Below, piece after piece: positions 26,621 through 34,904 of a stretch of DNA of 64,000 nt. How positions within the stretch are numbered: position 1 is the first letter of the stretch; every line of letters starts with the position of its first letter. The notes under the pieces are model-generated. The model was given only the letters and a program-made list of their open reading frames with translations, was not told the DNA's origin and ran no database searches. Position numbers and translations under genes: made by a program. The DNA comes from an uncultured Anaerolineaceae bacterium. GTDB taxonomy: Bacteria; Chloroflexota; Anaerolineae; Anaerolineales; Anaerolineaceae. Location: contig CAKMKJ010000002.1 in assembly GCA_927443345.1 (NCBI GenBank), positions 1 to 64,000 of the forward strand. Reading direction: 5' to 3'.

Positions 26621-26641
26621 GGCCATCCATCCTCTGAAAAG

Positions 26642-26670
26642 AGTATAGCGTATTTTTATTTTTAGTGCAA
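26642..26670 (-). promoter_or_regulatory. housekeeping promoter of rpoN
   Basis: On the minus strand TTGCAC (26665-26670), a 17-base spacer and TATACT (26642-26647). The -35 box shares bases with the -12 element of the sigma-54 promoter, so the two polymerase forms should compete. Confidence 0.6.
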
Positions 26671-26681
26671 CTTCTATGCCA
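26666..26681 (-). promoter_or_regulatory. sigma-54 (-24/-12) promoter of rpoN
   Basis: On the minus strand TGGCATAGAAGTTGCA: TGGCAT, five bases, TTGCA. It shares TGGCATA and TTGCA with the site at 22071-22086. The predicted start near 26655 leaves a normal leader with the AGAGGA ribosome binding site. It implies positive autoregulation of rpoN. Confidence 0.8.
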
Positions 26682-26729
26682 AGCAATTTTCAGGTGAAAT
26701 GGTAGAATAAATGCGCAAACGGAGGCGTA

Positions 26730-28076
26730 TTGGACGAATTAACCATAATCGGTGGAGGACTGGCCGGAAGTGAAGCTGCCTGGCAGGCTGCTCAATTGGG
26801 TGTGCAGGTCAAGCTTTACGAAATGCGCCCCGTCAAATCCACAGATGCCCATGTCAGCGGTAATTTTGCCGAACTGGTATGCTCAAACTCGCTCGGCTCT
26901 TCCTTGCGCAACCGGCCTTCTGGCTTGCTCAAAGAAGAATGCAGTCTGCTCAAGTCGTTATTGGTTGCCTGTGCCGAAGAGTCCGCGATCCCCGCAGGTG
27001 ACGCCCTCGCCGTGGATCGAGAGAGCTTTGCCCTTAAAGTCACTCAGCGAATTGAATCCCATCCAAACATCAGCACCATCCGTCTGGAAGTTACTGAAAT
27101 TCCAAATGGCCCGGTCATCATTGCTTCTGGTCCCCTCACTTCTGACGGTCTGGTGTCCTCCATCCGGCAAATGACCGGAGCGCGCCGATTGTTCTTCTAC
27201 GATGCCCTTGCGCCAATTGTCAGCGCATCAACCATTGATATGTCCATCGCCTTCAGGGCTTCACGTTATAAATATGAGACTGACCCTCACGGCGATTACA
27301 TCAACTGCCCCTTTACTGAAGATCAGTATTTCGCATTTCAAAATGCTCTCAAATCTGCTCAACGCATCCCTTTAAAAGAATATGAAATCGATGTCATTAA
27401 TGGTGTGCAGGTCAACCAGCCTGCCTTTTTTGAAGCCTGTCTGCCGGTTGAAGTCATGGCCGCACGCGATCCGCTGGTGTTGACTTTTGGTCCCATGCGC
27501 CCCGTTGGACTTCGCAATCCAAACGATGCGCAGCGTCCGTTTGCCGTGGTACAGCTCCGACAGGATGATCTTGCCGACACGCTTTACAATCTGGTTGGCT
27601 TTCAAACCAACCTGCTGCATTCTGAACAGGCGCGTGTTTTCCGCTTGATCCCCGGCTTGGATAATGCTGAGTTTGTTCGTTTTGGTCAAATGCACCGCAA
27701 CACTTACATCAACTCTCCTGATTTGCTTGACAGCACGCTGCAAACACGTACGCGCGCAGACCTGTTCTTCGCCGGTCAAATTGTCGGCATTGAGGGTTAC
27801 ATCGGCAATATCGCATCAGGCTTGCTGGCTGGGATTAACGCCGCCCGTTTCATCAAAGGTCAGTCGCCTGTGCCTTTTCCGACTGACACCATGATTGGCT
27901 CACTACATCATTACGTTGCCAATGCCAATGCTGAACGCTTTCAACCCATGAAAGCCAATATGGGGCTGCTACCGCCGCTTGAGATCATGCGCCGCAACAA
28001 ACAAGAAAAAGGCTACATTCATGCCAAACGTGCATTGAATTCGTTGCAAAATTTTATAGAAACAATCTTGAATTAG
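26730..28076 (+). CDS. trmFO: tRNA (uracil-5-)-methyltransferase, folate/FAD-dependent
   Basis: Makes m5U54 in the T loop of tRNA using methylenetetrahydrofolate and FAD. The 448-residue protein has the N-terminal FAD motif IIGGGLAGSEAAW, the family stretch GNFAELVCSNSLG (first catalytic Cys) and FFEACLPVEVMAARD (second Cys), plus GYIGNIASGLLAG near the C-terminus. The start is a TTG with GGAGGC six bases upstream. An extended -10 (TGGTAGAAT, 26701-26708) lies in the short region shared with the divergent rpoN promoters. Confidence 0.95.
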   Translation: MDELTIIGGGLAGSEAAWQAAQLGVQVKLYEMRPVKSTDAHVSGNFAELVCSNSLGSSLRNRPSGLLKEECSLLKSLLVACAEESAIPAGDALAVDRESFALKVTQRIESHPNISTIRLEVTEIPNGPVIIASGPLTSDGLVSSIRQMTGARRLFFYDALAPIVSASTIDMSIAFRASRYKYETDPHGDYINCPFTEDQYFAFQNALKSAQRIPLKEYEIDVINGVQVNQPAFFEACLPVEVMAARDPLVLTFGPMRPVGLRNPNDAQRPFAVVQLRQDDLADTLYNLVGFQTNLLHSEQARVFRLIPGLDNAEFVRFGQMHRNTYINSPDLLDSTLQTRTRADLFFAGQIVGIEGYIGNIASGLLAGINAARFIKGQSPVPFPTDTMIGSLHHYVANANAERFQPMKANMGLLPPLEIMRRNKQEKGYIHAKRALNSLQNFIETILN

Positions 28077-28086
28077 GAGGGCTTTC

Positions 28087-28989
28087 ATGCAAAATAAATC
28101 GCTCAGGTTGATTTCAATCGGTTTGATAATCCTGTTGGGCATTGTGATTGCGATCCTTCTTATTAACATTCAGCCTAAACCTCCACATCAATTTGATGCA
28201 GACCGCGCCTGGCTGGATGTTCTCGCCCAAATGGAAATGGGCCCCCGCACTCCAGGTTCTGACGCCCACAATCAGGTTGTCTTGTACATTCAAACCGAAC
28301 TTGAAAAAGCCGGCTGGAAAGTAGAAATTCAAGAAACCGAACGCATGGGGCATCCCATCCGCAATATCATAGCCAAACGCGGCAGCGGTTCACCCTGGGT
28401 GATCTTCGGTGCACACTACGATAGTCGTTTTTTCGCAGATAACGATCCTGTCCCCGCCAATCAAACTATACCCGTCCCCGGAGCGAATGATGGCGCCTCC
28501 GGTGTTGCAGTACTACTTGAAATGGCCAGAACGTTGCCAAAAAATACTGACAAACAGATTTGGCTGGTTTTCTTCGATGCCGAAGACCAGGGCCGCATAG
28601 AAGGCTGGGATTGGATTTTAGGATCTCGCGCGTTTGCAGAATCCTTGACAAAAAAACCTGATGCAGTAGTCGTCGTAGATATGATTGGTGATGCTGATCT
28701 TAATATTTACCGCGAAATATCCTCAGACAAAGCCATCACCAATTCGATTTGGCAAACCGCCGCAGACCTTGGCTATTCTGACCAGTTTAATAATCAAGAG
28801 AAATACAATATTCTGGATGACCACCTACCTTTCCTCGAACTTGGAATACCGGCCATCGTTATCATTGATTTTGATTACCCCTATTGGCACACACTCGCCG
28901 ATACCCAAGAAAAGATCTCTCCTGCTAGTTTGGCGGTTGTTGGGCATACCCTCCTCACCTGGCTTGACAATGATTTGGGTCAAAAATAA
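28087..28989 (+). CDS. M28-family metallopeptidase or glutaminyl cyclase-like, membrane-anchored
   Basis: A 300-residue protein with an N-terminal signal anchor (residues 8-27) and an extracytoplasmic M28 fold. The zinc ligands are readable in order: FGAHYDS (His), GANDGASG (bridging Asp and general region), FFDAEDQG (Glu), VVDMIGD (Asp) and YPYWHTLAD (His). The spacing and the 'LDDHLPFLELGIPAIVIIDFDYPYWHT' stretch resemble the glutaminyl-peptide cyclotransferase branch as much as aminopeptidases, so the reaction is uncertain. GGAGGG precedes the ATG, 11 bases after trmFO. Confidence 0.85.
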   Translation: MQNKSLRLISIGLIILLGIVIAILLINIQPKPPHQFDADRAWLDVLAQMEMGPRTPGSDAHNQVVLYIQTELEKAGWKVEIQETERMGHPIRNIIAKRGSGSPWVIFGAHYDSRFFADNDPVPANQTIPVPGANDGASGVAVLLEMARTLPKNTDKQIWLVFFDAEDQGRIEGWDWILGSRAFAESLTKKPDAVVVVDMIGDADLNIYREISSDKAITNSIWQTAADLGYSDQFNNQEKYNILDDHLPFLELGIPAIVIIDFDYPYWHTLADTQEKISPASLAVVGHTLLTWLDNDLGQK

Positions 28990-29202
28990 TCAATAATTAT
29001 CAAACATGAGTCGTTGGGTGGTATTAGATTCAGCACCCAAGAGATTCATGAAGATGGTTGCGTTACGGTGAATCCAGCCCACCGATACACCCATGCGCAC
29101 AGATAAATAATACGCCAAATACCTTTTTGATGTAATTATTATGGAAATTCTTGGAATCATGAGATAATAAAACCGACAAAAATAACAAGGAATTATGGAC
29201 TA

Positions 29203-30393
29203 ATGAACAAAACAAACACCTTCGTACCGCCTTCAGACCGGATTTCTTCTTTTGAACCCTATTTTTTCGCTTCACTCGGCAAAAAATTGGCGTCTTTAAA
29301 AGCCGCCGGTATGGATGTTATTCGCCTGGATATGGGTGCGCCAGATCTTCCCCCTGAAAACTTTATTATTGACGCGTTGATAAATAACGCCCGTCGCTCT
29401 GATACTCACAGTTATACCGCCACCGGCGGCAGCCTTGAATTCAAACAAGCCGTCGCGGAATATTATATGGACCGCTTCGAAGTCTCTCTTGACCCCAAAA
29501 CCGAGATTATCGGTTTGATCGGCTCAAAAGAAGGTGTCTTTAATCTCAGCCAGGTCATTCTCAATCCGGGTGATATTGCCCTTGTACCCGACCCCGGTTA
29601 TCCTGTTTACAGTGCAAGCGGCATCATTGCCGGTGCCGAAATTTACAACGTTCCCCTCGAAAGCAAAAATGGCTTTCTGCCTGACCTGAATGCCATTCCC
29701 GCGGATGTATTAAAGCGCGCCAAACTGCTCTGGCTAAACTACCCCAACAACCCCACTGGCGCAGTCGCCACCATGGATTTTTTTGAAAAAGTGGTTCTCT
29801 TTGCACGTGAACACCGCATCCTCATCGCCCACGATGCCCCTTACGTGGATGTCTGTTTCGATGGCTATATTGCCCCCAGCCTGATGCAGATTCCTGGTGC
29901 GCGTGAAGTGGCAGTCGAATTCAACTCGCTTTCCAAGACCTACAACATGGCTGGTTGGCGTTTGGGTATGGCCGTCGGCAACGCGGACGTGATCGAATAT
30001 CTCTTCAATTACAAGAGCCAGATGGATTCATCCACTTTTGCACCTATTTATTCAGCTGGTGTTGCCGCTCTAACGGGTGATCAATCCTGGCTTGAAGGAC
30101 GAAATTTAACGTATAAAAAACGCCGCGACCTAATCGTTAAAGGGCTCAGGCAAGCTGGCTTCACCCTCGAAACACCCAAAGCAGCCATTTATGTTTGGGC
30201 TGCCCTGCCGGACGGTGAAAAAGACTCTGTGGCTTATTGCGCCAGAATGTTGGAAGAAACCGGTGTCAGCACCACGCCGGGTACGGTCTACGGCCCTCAC
30301 GGCGAAGGCTATCTGCGCATCTCGCTGGGTACCGCCACTGAACGTGTCGAACAAGCCATGCAGCGTATTGTGAAATGGACAAACGGTAAATAA
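29203..30393 (+). CDS. dapL: class I/II aminotransferase, probable LL-diaminopimelate aminotransferase
   Basis: A 396-residue PLP enzyme. The PLP lysine is K245 in EFNSLSKTYNMAGWRLG, which is the form seen in DapL and its close relatives, and 'LNYPNNPTGA' and the C-terminal 'YLRISLGT' are typical of fold I. DapL makes LL-diaminopimelate from tetrahydrodipicolinate and glutamate in lysine synthesis and is common in Chloroflexota. Other members of this branch act on different amino acids, so the symbol is provisional. It is followed two bases later by hflX, so they are likely co-transcribed. Confidence 0.75.
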   Translation: MNKTNTFVPPSDRISSFEPYFFASLGKKLASLKAAGMDVIRLDMGAPDLPPENFIIDALINNARRSDTHSYTATGGSLEFKQAVAEYYMDRFEVSLDPKTEIIGLIGSKEGVFNLSQVILNPGDIALVPDPGYPVYSASGIIAGAEIYNVPLESKNGFLPDLNAIPADVLKRAKLLWLNYPNNPTGAVATMDFFEKVVLFAREHRILIAHDAPYVDVCFDGYIAPSLMQIPGAREVAVEFNSLSKTYNMAGWRLGMAVGNADVIEYLFNYKSQMDSSTFAPIYSAGVAALTGDQSWLEGRNLTYKKRRDLIVKGLRQAGFTLETPKAAIYVWAALPDGEKDSVAYCARMLEETGVSTTPGTVYGPHGEGYLRISLGTATERVEQAMQRIVKWTNGK

Positions 30394-30395
30394 TC

Positions 30396-31751
30396 ATGTC
30401 AACTAAAAAATCTCAACCCACTGCACGCCCTCGCGAACGGGCCTTTATGGTGGGCGTTGAAATTCGACAGGAACCTTCTTTAATTTCGATGGAAGATTCA
30501 CTGAGTGAACTTGCACGCCTGGCTGATACCGCCGGCCTCGAAATTGTAGGAGAAACCAGTCAAAAGTTGGATACCCCCAACCCAAATACCTACGTCGGCT
30601 CAGGCAAGGTTGAAGAAGTGGTCGCATTGGTCGAAGAAACCCTCACCGATGTCGTCCTCTTTGACAACGAACTCTCCCCGCGCCACCTGCGCGAATTGGA
30701 AGAGAAACTCGGACTCCACGTGCGCGTGGTGGATCGCACCGCCCTTATTCTTGATATTTTTGCCCAGCATGCACACACCAGCGAAGGTATTTTGCAGGTG
30801 GCGCTTGCCCAATACGAATACCGACTTCCCCGTCTCACCCGCGCCTGGACCCATCTAGCCCGTCAGGGCGGTGGCGGTGGCGGACGCGCCGGTTCGGTCG
30901 GCGGTGTCGGCTTGCGCGGACCTGGTGAAACTCAGCTTGAGGTTGACCGCCGCGAAATTCGTAAACGCATAAAATTCCTCAAGGATGAACTTGAAAAAGT
31001 GCGTGCACACCGGCAGCGTTACCGTGCCCAACGCAAACGCTCTCGCATACCCTTGATCTCTCTTGTTGGCTATACGAATGCTGGGAAATCCACCTTGCTT
31101 AACTATTTGACCAAATCTGGCGTGCTCGTCGCGGATCAGCTTTTCGCCACCCTCGACCCCACTACCCGCAAGATCATCCTCCCCGGCGGACACGAATCAC
31201 TGCTCACTGACACCGTCGGCTTTATTCAGAAATTGCCCACCCAATTGGTTGCTGCTTTTCAAGCCACCCTTGAAGAGATTGCCGAAGCGGATTTGCTCAT
31301 CCACGTAGTGGATATCACCCATCCCAACGCCCTCGAACAGGCCAAGGCGGTGGATCAAACCCTCAAAGACATCAAGGCTGAGCACATCCCCATGATCGTC
31401 GCACTCAACAAAATAGATAACCTGCCCTATCCCGAAGCCGCCCAGGAGGCGTTAAAATACTTCCCTCAGGCTGTCGCCATCTCGGCCCTTAAAGGCACGG
31501 GCATCCCCGAATTGCTGCGCATGGTTGAAGGCGAACTATACGAAAACTACGTCAAAATCTCCGTGCAAATTCCCTACAGCGAAGGTCAGCTTATTTCACT
31601 CTTCCATGAACAAGGTCATATTGAACAGATTGAACACAATCGCAAGGGAGAGTTCATCAAAGGCCAAATCCCTGGCCGTCTCTTGGCTCGCTATGCCGCC
31701 TACCAAGCCTCCGCTCCCCCTGCTGAAGATATAACCTTCGTTGAAGAATAG
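30396..31751 (+). CDS. hflX: ribosome-associated GTPase HflX
   Basis: A 451-residue GTPase that splits stalled or stress-inactivated ribosomes in studied species. The N-terminal HflX domain (about 20-190) contains the glycine-rich linker GGGGGRAGSVGGVGLRGPGE (written without its end) that defines the family. The G domain has G1 GYTNAGKST, G3 DTVGF and G4 NKID. The C-terminal domain is complete. The gene begins two bases after the aminotransferase stop and ends before a strong 16-bp hairpin. Confidence 0.95.
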   Translation: MSTKKSQPTARPRERAFMVGVEIRQEPSLISMEDSLSELARLADTAGLEIVGETSQKLDTPNPNTYVGSGKVEEVVALVEETLTDVVLFDNELSPRHLRELEEKLGLHVRVVDRTALILDIFAQHAHTSEGILQVALAQYEYRLPRLTRAWTHLARQGGGGGGRAGSVGGVGLRGPGETQLEVDRREIRKRIKFLKDELEKVRAHRQRYRAQRKRSRIPLISLVGYTNAGKSTLLNYLTKSGVLVADQLFATLDPTTRKIILPGGHESLLTDTVGFIQKLPTQLVAAFQATLEEIAEADLLIHVVDITHPNALEQAKAVDQTLKDIKAEHIPMIVALNKIDNLPYPEAAQEALKYFPQAVAISALKGTGIPELLRMVEGELYENYVKISVQIPYSEGQLISLFHEQGHIEQIEHNRKGEFIKGQIPGRLLARYAAYQASAPPAEDITFVEE

Positions 31752-31764
31752 TCATTAGTTTATT

Positions 31765-31818
31765 GCAAGGTTCGGAATTCTTTTACCAGAATTCCGAACC
31801 TTGCTCTTATAAAAATTT
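31765..31818 (+). terminator. terminator after hflX
   Basis: Perfect 16-bp inverted repeat GCAAGGTTCGGAATTC / GAATTCCGAACCTTGC with an 8-base loop, followed after a few bases by an A/T-rich tract. Confidence 0.75.
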
Positions 31819-31825
31819 TTTATCG

Positions 31826-31858
31826 AATTTTTCGTGTATTCCGTGTATTTCGTGGTAA
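31826..31858 (+). repeat. TTCGTGTATT intergenic repeat, copy 1
   Basis: The line TTCGTGTATTCCGTGT followed by ATTTCGTGGT recurs in closely related form at 48260-48288 and 48394-48420. Each copy is preceded by TTGCTCTTA. No coding frame is conserved. Confidence 0.65.
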
Positions 31859-31880
31859 ATGGTTTAAAAGCTTTTAAAAG

Positions 31881-31906
31881 AAAAACGGACTTTTCAGTCC
31901 GCTTTT
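31881..31906 (-). terminator. bidirectional terminator after rpmF
   Basis: Hairpin CGGACT, four-base loop, AGTCCG with A and T tracts on both sides, 15 bases beyond the rpmF stop. Confidence 0.75.
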
Positions 31907-31920
31907 TCTCTCGATAAACT

Positions 31921-32118
31921 TTATTTTTTCTTGGTCTCTTTGCCCAGGTCGAGGACTTCCTTGCCGGCATAGTGTCCGCAATTAGAGCAGACCGTATGAG
32001 GCAATCGCATCTCACCACAATTGCTGCATTGAACCAGATTGGCTGCCTGCAGTGCGTCTTGTGATCTGCGGCGGTCTCGGCGACCTTTTGAAAGTTTCCG
32101 TTTTGGAAGAGGAACCAT
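31921..32118 (-). CDS. rpmF: ribosomal protein L32
   Basis: A 65-residue large-subunit protein beginning MVPLPKRKLSKGRRDRRRS and carrying two CSNCG motifs, the zinc-ribbon (C+) form of L32. The start is the ATG seven bases after CAGGAG; the frame remains open for 34 codons upstream but passes through the promoter. It is on the minus strand, alone, with its own promoter and terminator. Confidence 0.95.
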   Translation of the reverse strand: MVPLPKRKLSKGRRDRRRSQDALQAANLVQCSNCGEMRLPHTVCSNCGHYAGKEVLDLGKETKKK

Positions 32119-32172
32119 CGTAATACTCCTGTCAAGAATTCCGTACCCGTCATTCTTTTGACAGGCGGATAG

Positions 32173-32201
32173 ATTATAAGCTTGACTCATGCAACCGTCA
32201 A
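32173..32201 (-). promoter_or_regulatory. housekeeping promoter of rpmF
   Basis: On the minus strand TTGACG (32196-32201), 17 bases, TATAAT (32173-32178). It is among the best sigma-70-type promoters in the window. Confidence 0.8.
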
Positions 32202-32275
32202 GGCAAATCACCATATCCAATCTACCTAATATTAGTCACTTGTGCGTCCCTTTTCATTTGTTGTACAATCAACCT

Positions 32276-32998
32276 ATGGAAATTCACGTAGCCGCAGCCA
32301 AGACCAACAAATACGCCACTTCAGAAAGCGGAGACACGCTTGAGATGGTAGAAAGGCCTAACGGCGGCGTGTCAGTCGTTCTCGCGGACGGCCAGACCTC
32401 AGGCCGTGGCGCTAAGAACATCTCCACCCTGGTAGTGCGCAAAGTCATCAGTCTACTGGCCGAAGGTGTGCGAGACGGTGCAGCCGCCCGCGCTGCCTCA
32501 GACCACCTCTTCACCGAACGCAGCGGCAAAGTCACCTCCACCCTTAACATCCTCTCCGCGGATCTGCAAAGCGGCACCATTGTCATCACGCGCAATAATC
32601 CCTGCCCGGTGTTTATCGCTCGCGGCGACAAAGTCGAATGCATCACCAGTCCAAGCACCTCCATTGGCACCTCGCTAAATGTCAGACCCTCCATTACTGA
32701 ATTCCCACTCGAAAGTGGCTTGACCATCGTCTTCTACACCGACGGCATTCGCTTTGCCGGTGATCGCACTGGCGAGACTTTTGATATTTGCACCGCACTT
32801 GAAGCCTTGCTAGAAGAAGAAAACCCAACTGCACAAGAAATGGCAGACACCATCCTCTCCCACGCCATCCGTCTCGATAACAACCGCCCGAATGACGACA
32901 TGAGTGTGGTCGTGTTGCGTTCAATACCGGCTGAAACAGACCAAATCAGAAGAATGTCCTTCAAATTACCCGTTCCGCCATTGATGATTCCTCATTGA
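32276..32998 (+). CDS. SpoIIE/PP2C-type serine/threonine phosphatase
   Basis: A 240-residue single-domain phosphatase. The metal-binding acidic residues of the PPM fold are visible in VVLADGQTSGRG, VFYTDGIRF and NDDMSVVVL. Family members dephosphorylate anti-sigma antagonists or other regulators. No sensor domain is attached. The ATG at 32276 has no ribosome binding site; TTGTGC-N17-TACAAT (32240-32268) upstream would start RNA almost at the ATG, suggesting a leaderless message. It is followed by a small P-loop gene. Confidence 0.82.
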   Translation: MEIHVAAAKTNKYATSESGDTLEMVERPNGGVSVVLADGQTSGRGAKNISTLVVRKVISLLAEGVRDGAAARAASDHLFTERSGKVTSTLNILSADLQSGTIVITRNNPCPVFIARGDKVECITSPSTSIGTSLNVRPSITEFPLESGLTIVFYTDGIRFAGDRTGETFDICTALEALLEEENPTAQEMADTILSHAIRLDNNRPNDDMSVVVLRSIPAETDQIRRMSFKLPVPPLMIPH

Positions 32999-33043
32999 CC
33001 CTCAGGAGAGATTCGTAATAAGCACAACATTTTAAGAGAGAAC

Positions 33044-33412
33044 ATGTCTTTCAAACATGATCCGCCCTTAATTGGTATTGTGGGGGTTTGTGCATCAGGT
33101 AAGACAACCCTGATCATTGAATTACAGCGCATGGGATACTCATGCCGCCATATTGCCCAGGAACATTCTTACGTCCAAAATATGTGGCAGCGATTAACCA
33201 ATCCTGATATGTTGATTTATCTTGCTGCTTCATATGAAACAACGCTTGCCCGTCGTAACATAAACTGGACGCTCCACGAATACCAGATACAACTTGATCG
33301 CTTGCAGCACGCCCGCGAACAAGCCCACGTGCATATTGACACCAATCAACGCTCTGCACCAGAAGTACTTCAAACCGCCAAAGACCATATTGACAGGTTC
33401 CTATCTGTGTAA
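33044..33412 (+). CDS. small P-loop nucleotide kinase-like protein
   Basis: A 122-residue protein with a Walker A motif (GVCASGKTT, residues 13-21) near the N-terminus, then 'LIYLAASYETTLARR' resembling the strand and lid of small kinases. Too short for a standard nucleoside monophosphate kinase and without a clear Walker B. The function cannot be named. GAGAGAAC lies upstream of the ATG. The gene sits between the phosphatase and secD. Confidence 0.7.
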   Translation: MSFKHDPPLIGIVGVCASGKTTLIIELQRMGYSCRHIAQEHSYVQNMWQRLTNPDMLIYLAASYETTLARRNINWTLHEYQIQLDRLQHAREQAHVHIDTNQRSAPEVLQTAKDHIDRFLSV

Positions 33413-33516
33413 AAATAAGCCTCATAAATAGCTGGTAAACTACCGAATTGCGGTATAATCCTTTAGTTCCCGCCAGCGTGAGCTGGATTTTGTTTGCACC
33501 GGAGGTTACAAAACAC

Positions 33517-34893
33517 ATGGATCGTCGTTATATTAATTTCATTTTCATCCTCGTCCTGGTGGCAGCCATTATCTGGATAGACTTACCCAGAGCTGAAGGC
33601 GCCGCCGGCATCAAAATTGGTACGTTTGAACGTACCCTGAACCCGGTCCTCGGGTTGGATCTTCGCGGCGGCATGCAAGTGTTACTAGCACCCCCTGAAG
33701 GATCTGATATTGATAAGCAGGCTCTTGAAGATGCCGCCTTAACCCTTGAAAACCGTGCCAACGGGTTGGGTGTCAGCGAAGTCGTGTTTCAAGTCGCTGG
33801 TGAAAAATACATCCTCGGTGAATTTCCTGGCTTAACCAACACCGAAGAAGTCATCGCCACAGTCAAACAAACAGGTTTGCTCGAATTTGTTGACGCTGGC
33901 AACACTTATCTTCCTGATGGCACACTAATTACTACAGATCATGGTCTGACAGAACCAGTCATCAATGATCCCGCTATCGTCCCTGTGGTGAATTCAGAAG
34001 GTGTGGTTGAACCCGCTGATTATGTATTTCACACTGTGATGTTAGGCTCAGAAATTGAAAATGTTTCTGTAGAAGTAGATCAAGTGACAGGCACATTTAT
34101 AATCCCCTTTGAGGTTACTGCCGATAGCACCAAGATGTTTAGAGAATATACTGCTGCAAACATCAACAAGAATCTTGCTATCGTCCTGGATAAAAGAGTT
34201 ATCTCTTGTCCTACCATTCAAGGTGCATTGGATGGCGGTGGTCAAATCAGTGGTAATTTCACTTCTGAAACAGCCAACAATTTGGCCGTTACCCTGCGCT
34301 ACGGTCGTCTGCCCGTGGCTCTCGAAGTGGTTGAAAGCCGCATTATCGGCCCCACCCTCGGTGAAGATTCCTTATCCAAAAGTCTCCTCGCTGGAGCCAT
34401 TGGCTTTAGTATCGTAATTCTATTTATGACCATTTATTATCGTCTTCCTGGTGTAGTGGCAGTTTTTTCAATTGCCATTTATGCAGGCTTGACCTTTGCT
34501 TTGTTCAAACTCATTCCGGTGACCTTGACCCTTCCTAGCATCGCAGGTTTCTTGCTCTCAACGGGTAGTGCGCTTGATGCAAATATTCTCATCTTTGAAC
34601 GCTTAAAAGAAGAACTTCGAAACGGACGCACCTTGCAGCAAGCCATCGATCTGGGTTGGAAACGTGCCTGGCCATCCATCCGCGATTCTAACATCGCCAC
34701 CATTATCACCAGCATCATCCTCTTCTGGTTTGGCTCTGCTTTCGGCGCCAGTATCGTCAAAGGCTTCGCCCTAACACTTGCTCTGGGCGTAGGTGTCTCA
34801 CTCTTTACAGCGATTGTGGTCACGCGCAACTTCTTGAGCATTGTGATCAAATTAATAAATCCTGCCCGCCATCAAAAATGGTTCGGAGCATAG
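33517..34893 (+). CDS. secD: protein translocase subunit SecD
   Basis: A 458-residue membrane protein that, with SecF, uses the proton motive force to pull exported proteins through SecYEG. An N-terminal helix (residues 6-22) is followed by 'GLDLRGGMQVLL', the P1 head region, and the C-terminal five-helix block with 'GPTLGEDSLSKSLLAG' and 'GSALDANILIFERLKEELRNG'. The start is the ATG with GGAGGT upstream; an open frame 23 codons longer runs back through a small hairpin and is rejected. secF follows 11 bases later. Confidence 0.95.
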   Translation: MDRRYINFIFILVLVAAIIWIDLPRAEGAAGIKIGTFERTLNPVLGLDLRGGMQVLLAPPEGSDIDKQALEDAALTLENRANGLGVSEVVFQVAGEKYILGEFPGLTNTEEVIATVKQTGLLEFVDAGNTYLPDGTLITTDHGLTEPVINDPAIVPVVNSEGVVEPADYVFHTVMLGSEIENVSVEVDQVTGTFIIPFEVTADSTKMFREYTAANINKNLAIVLDKRVISCPTIQGALDGGGQISGNFTSETANNLAVTLRYGRLPVALEVVESRIIGPTLGEDSLSKSLLAGAIGFSIVILFMTIYYRLPGVVAVFSIAIYAGLTFALFKLIPVTLTLPSIAGFLLSTGSALDANILIFERLKEELRNGRTLQQAIDLGWKRAWPSIRDSNIATIITSIILFWFGSAFGASIVKGFALTLALGVGVSLFTAIVVTRNFLSIVIKLINPARHQKWFGA

Positions 34894-34904
34894 GAGGATA
34901 ACCA

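Noticed and set aside
28990-29202. Structured RNA between the M28 peptidase and the aminotransferase
   Set aside because: Only a weak 7-bp stem (TTGGGTG/CACCCAA) with no T tract or known motif; not enough to call.
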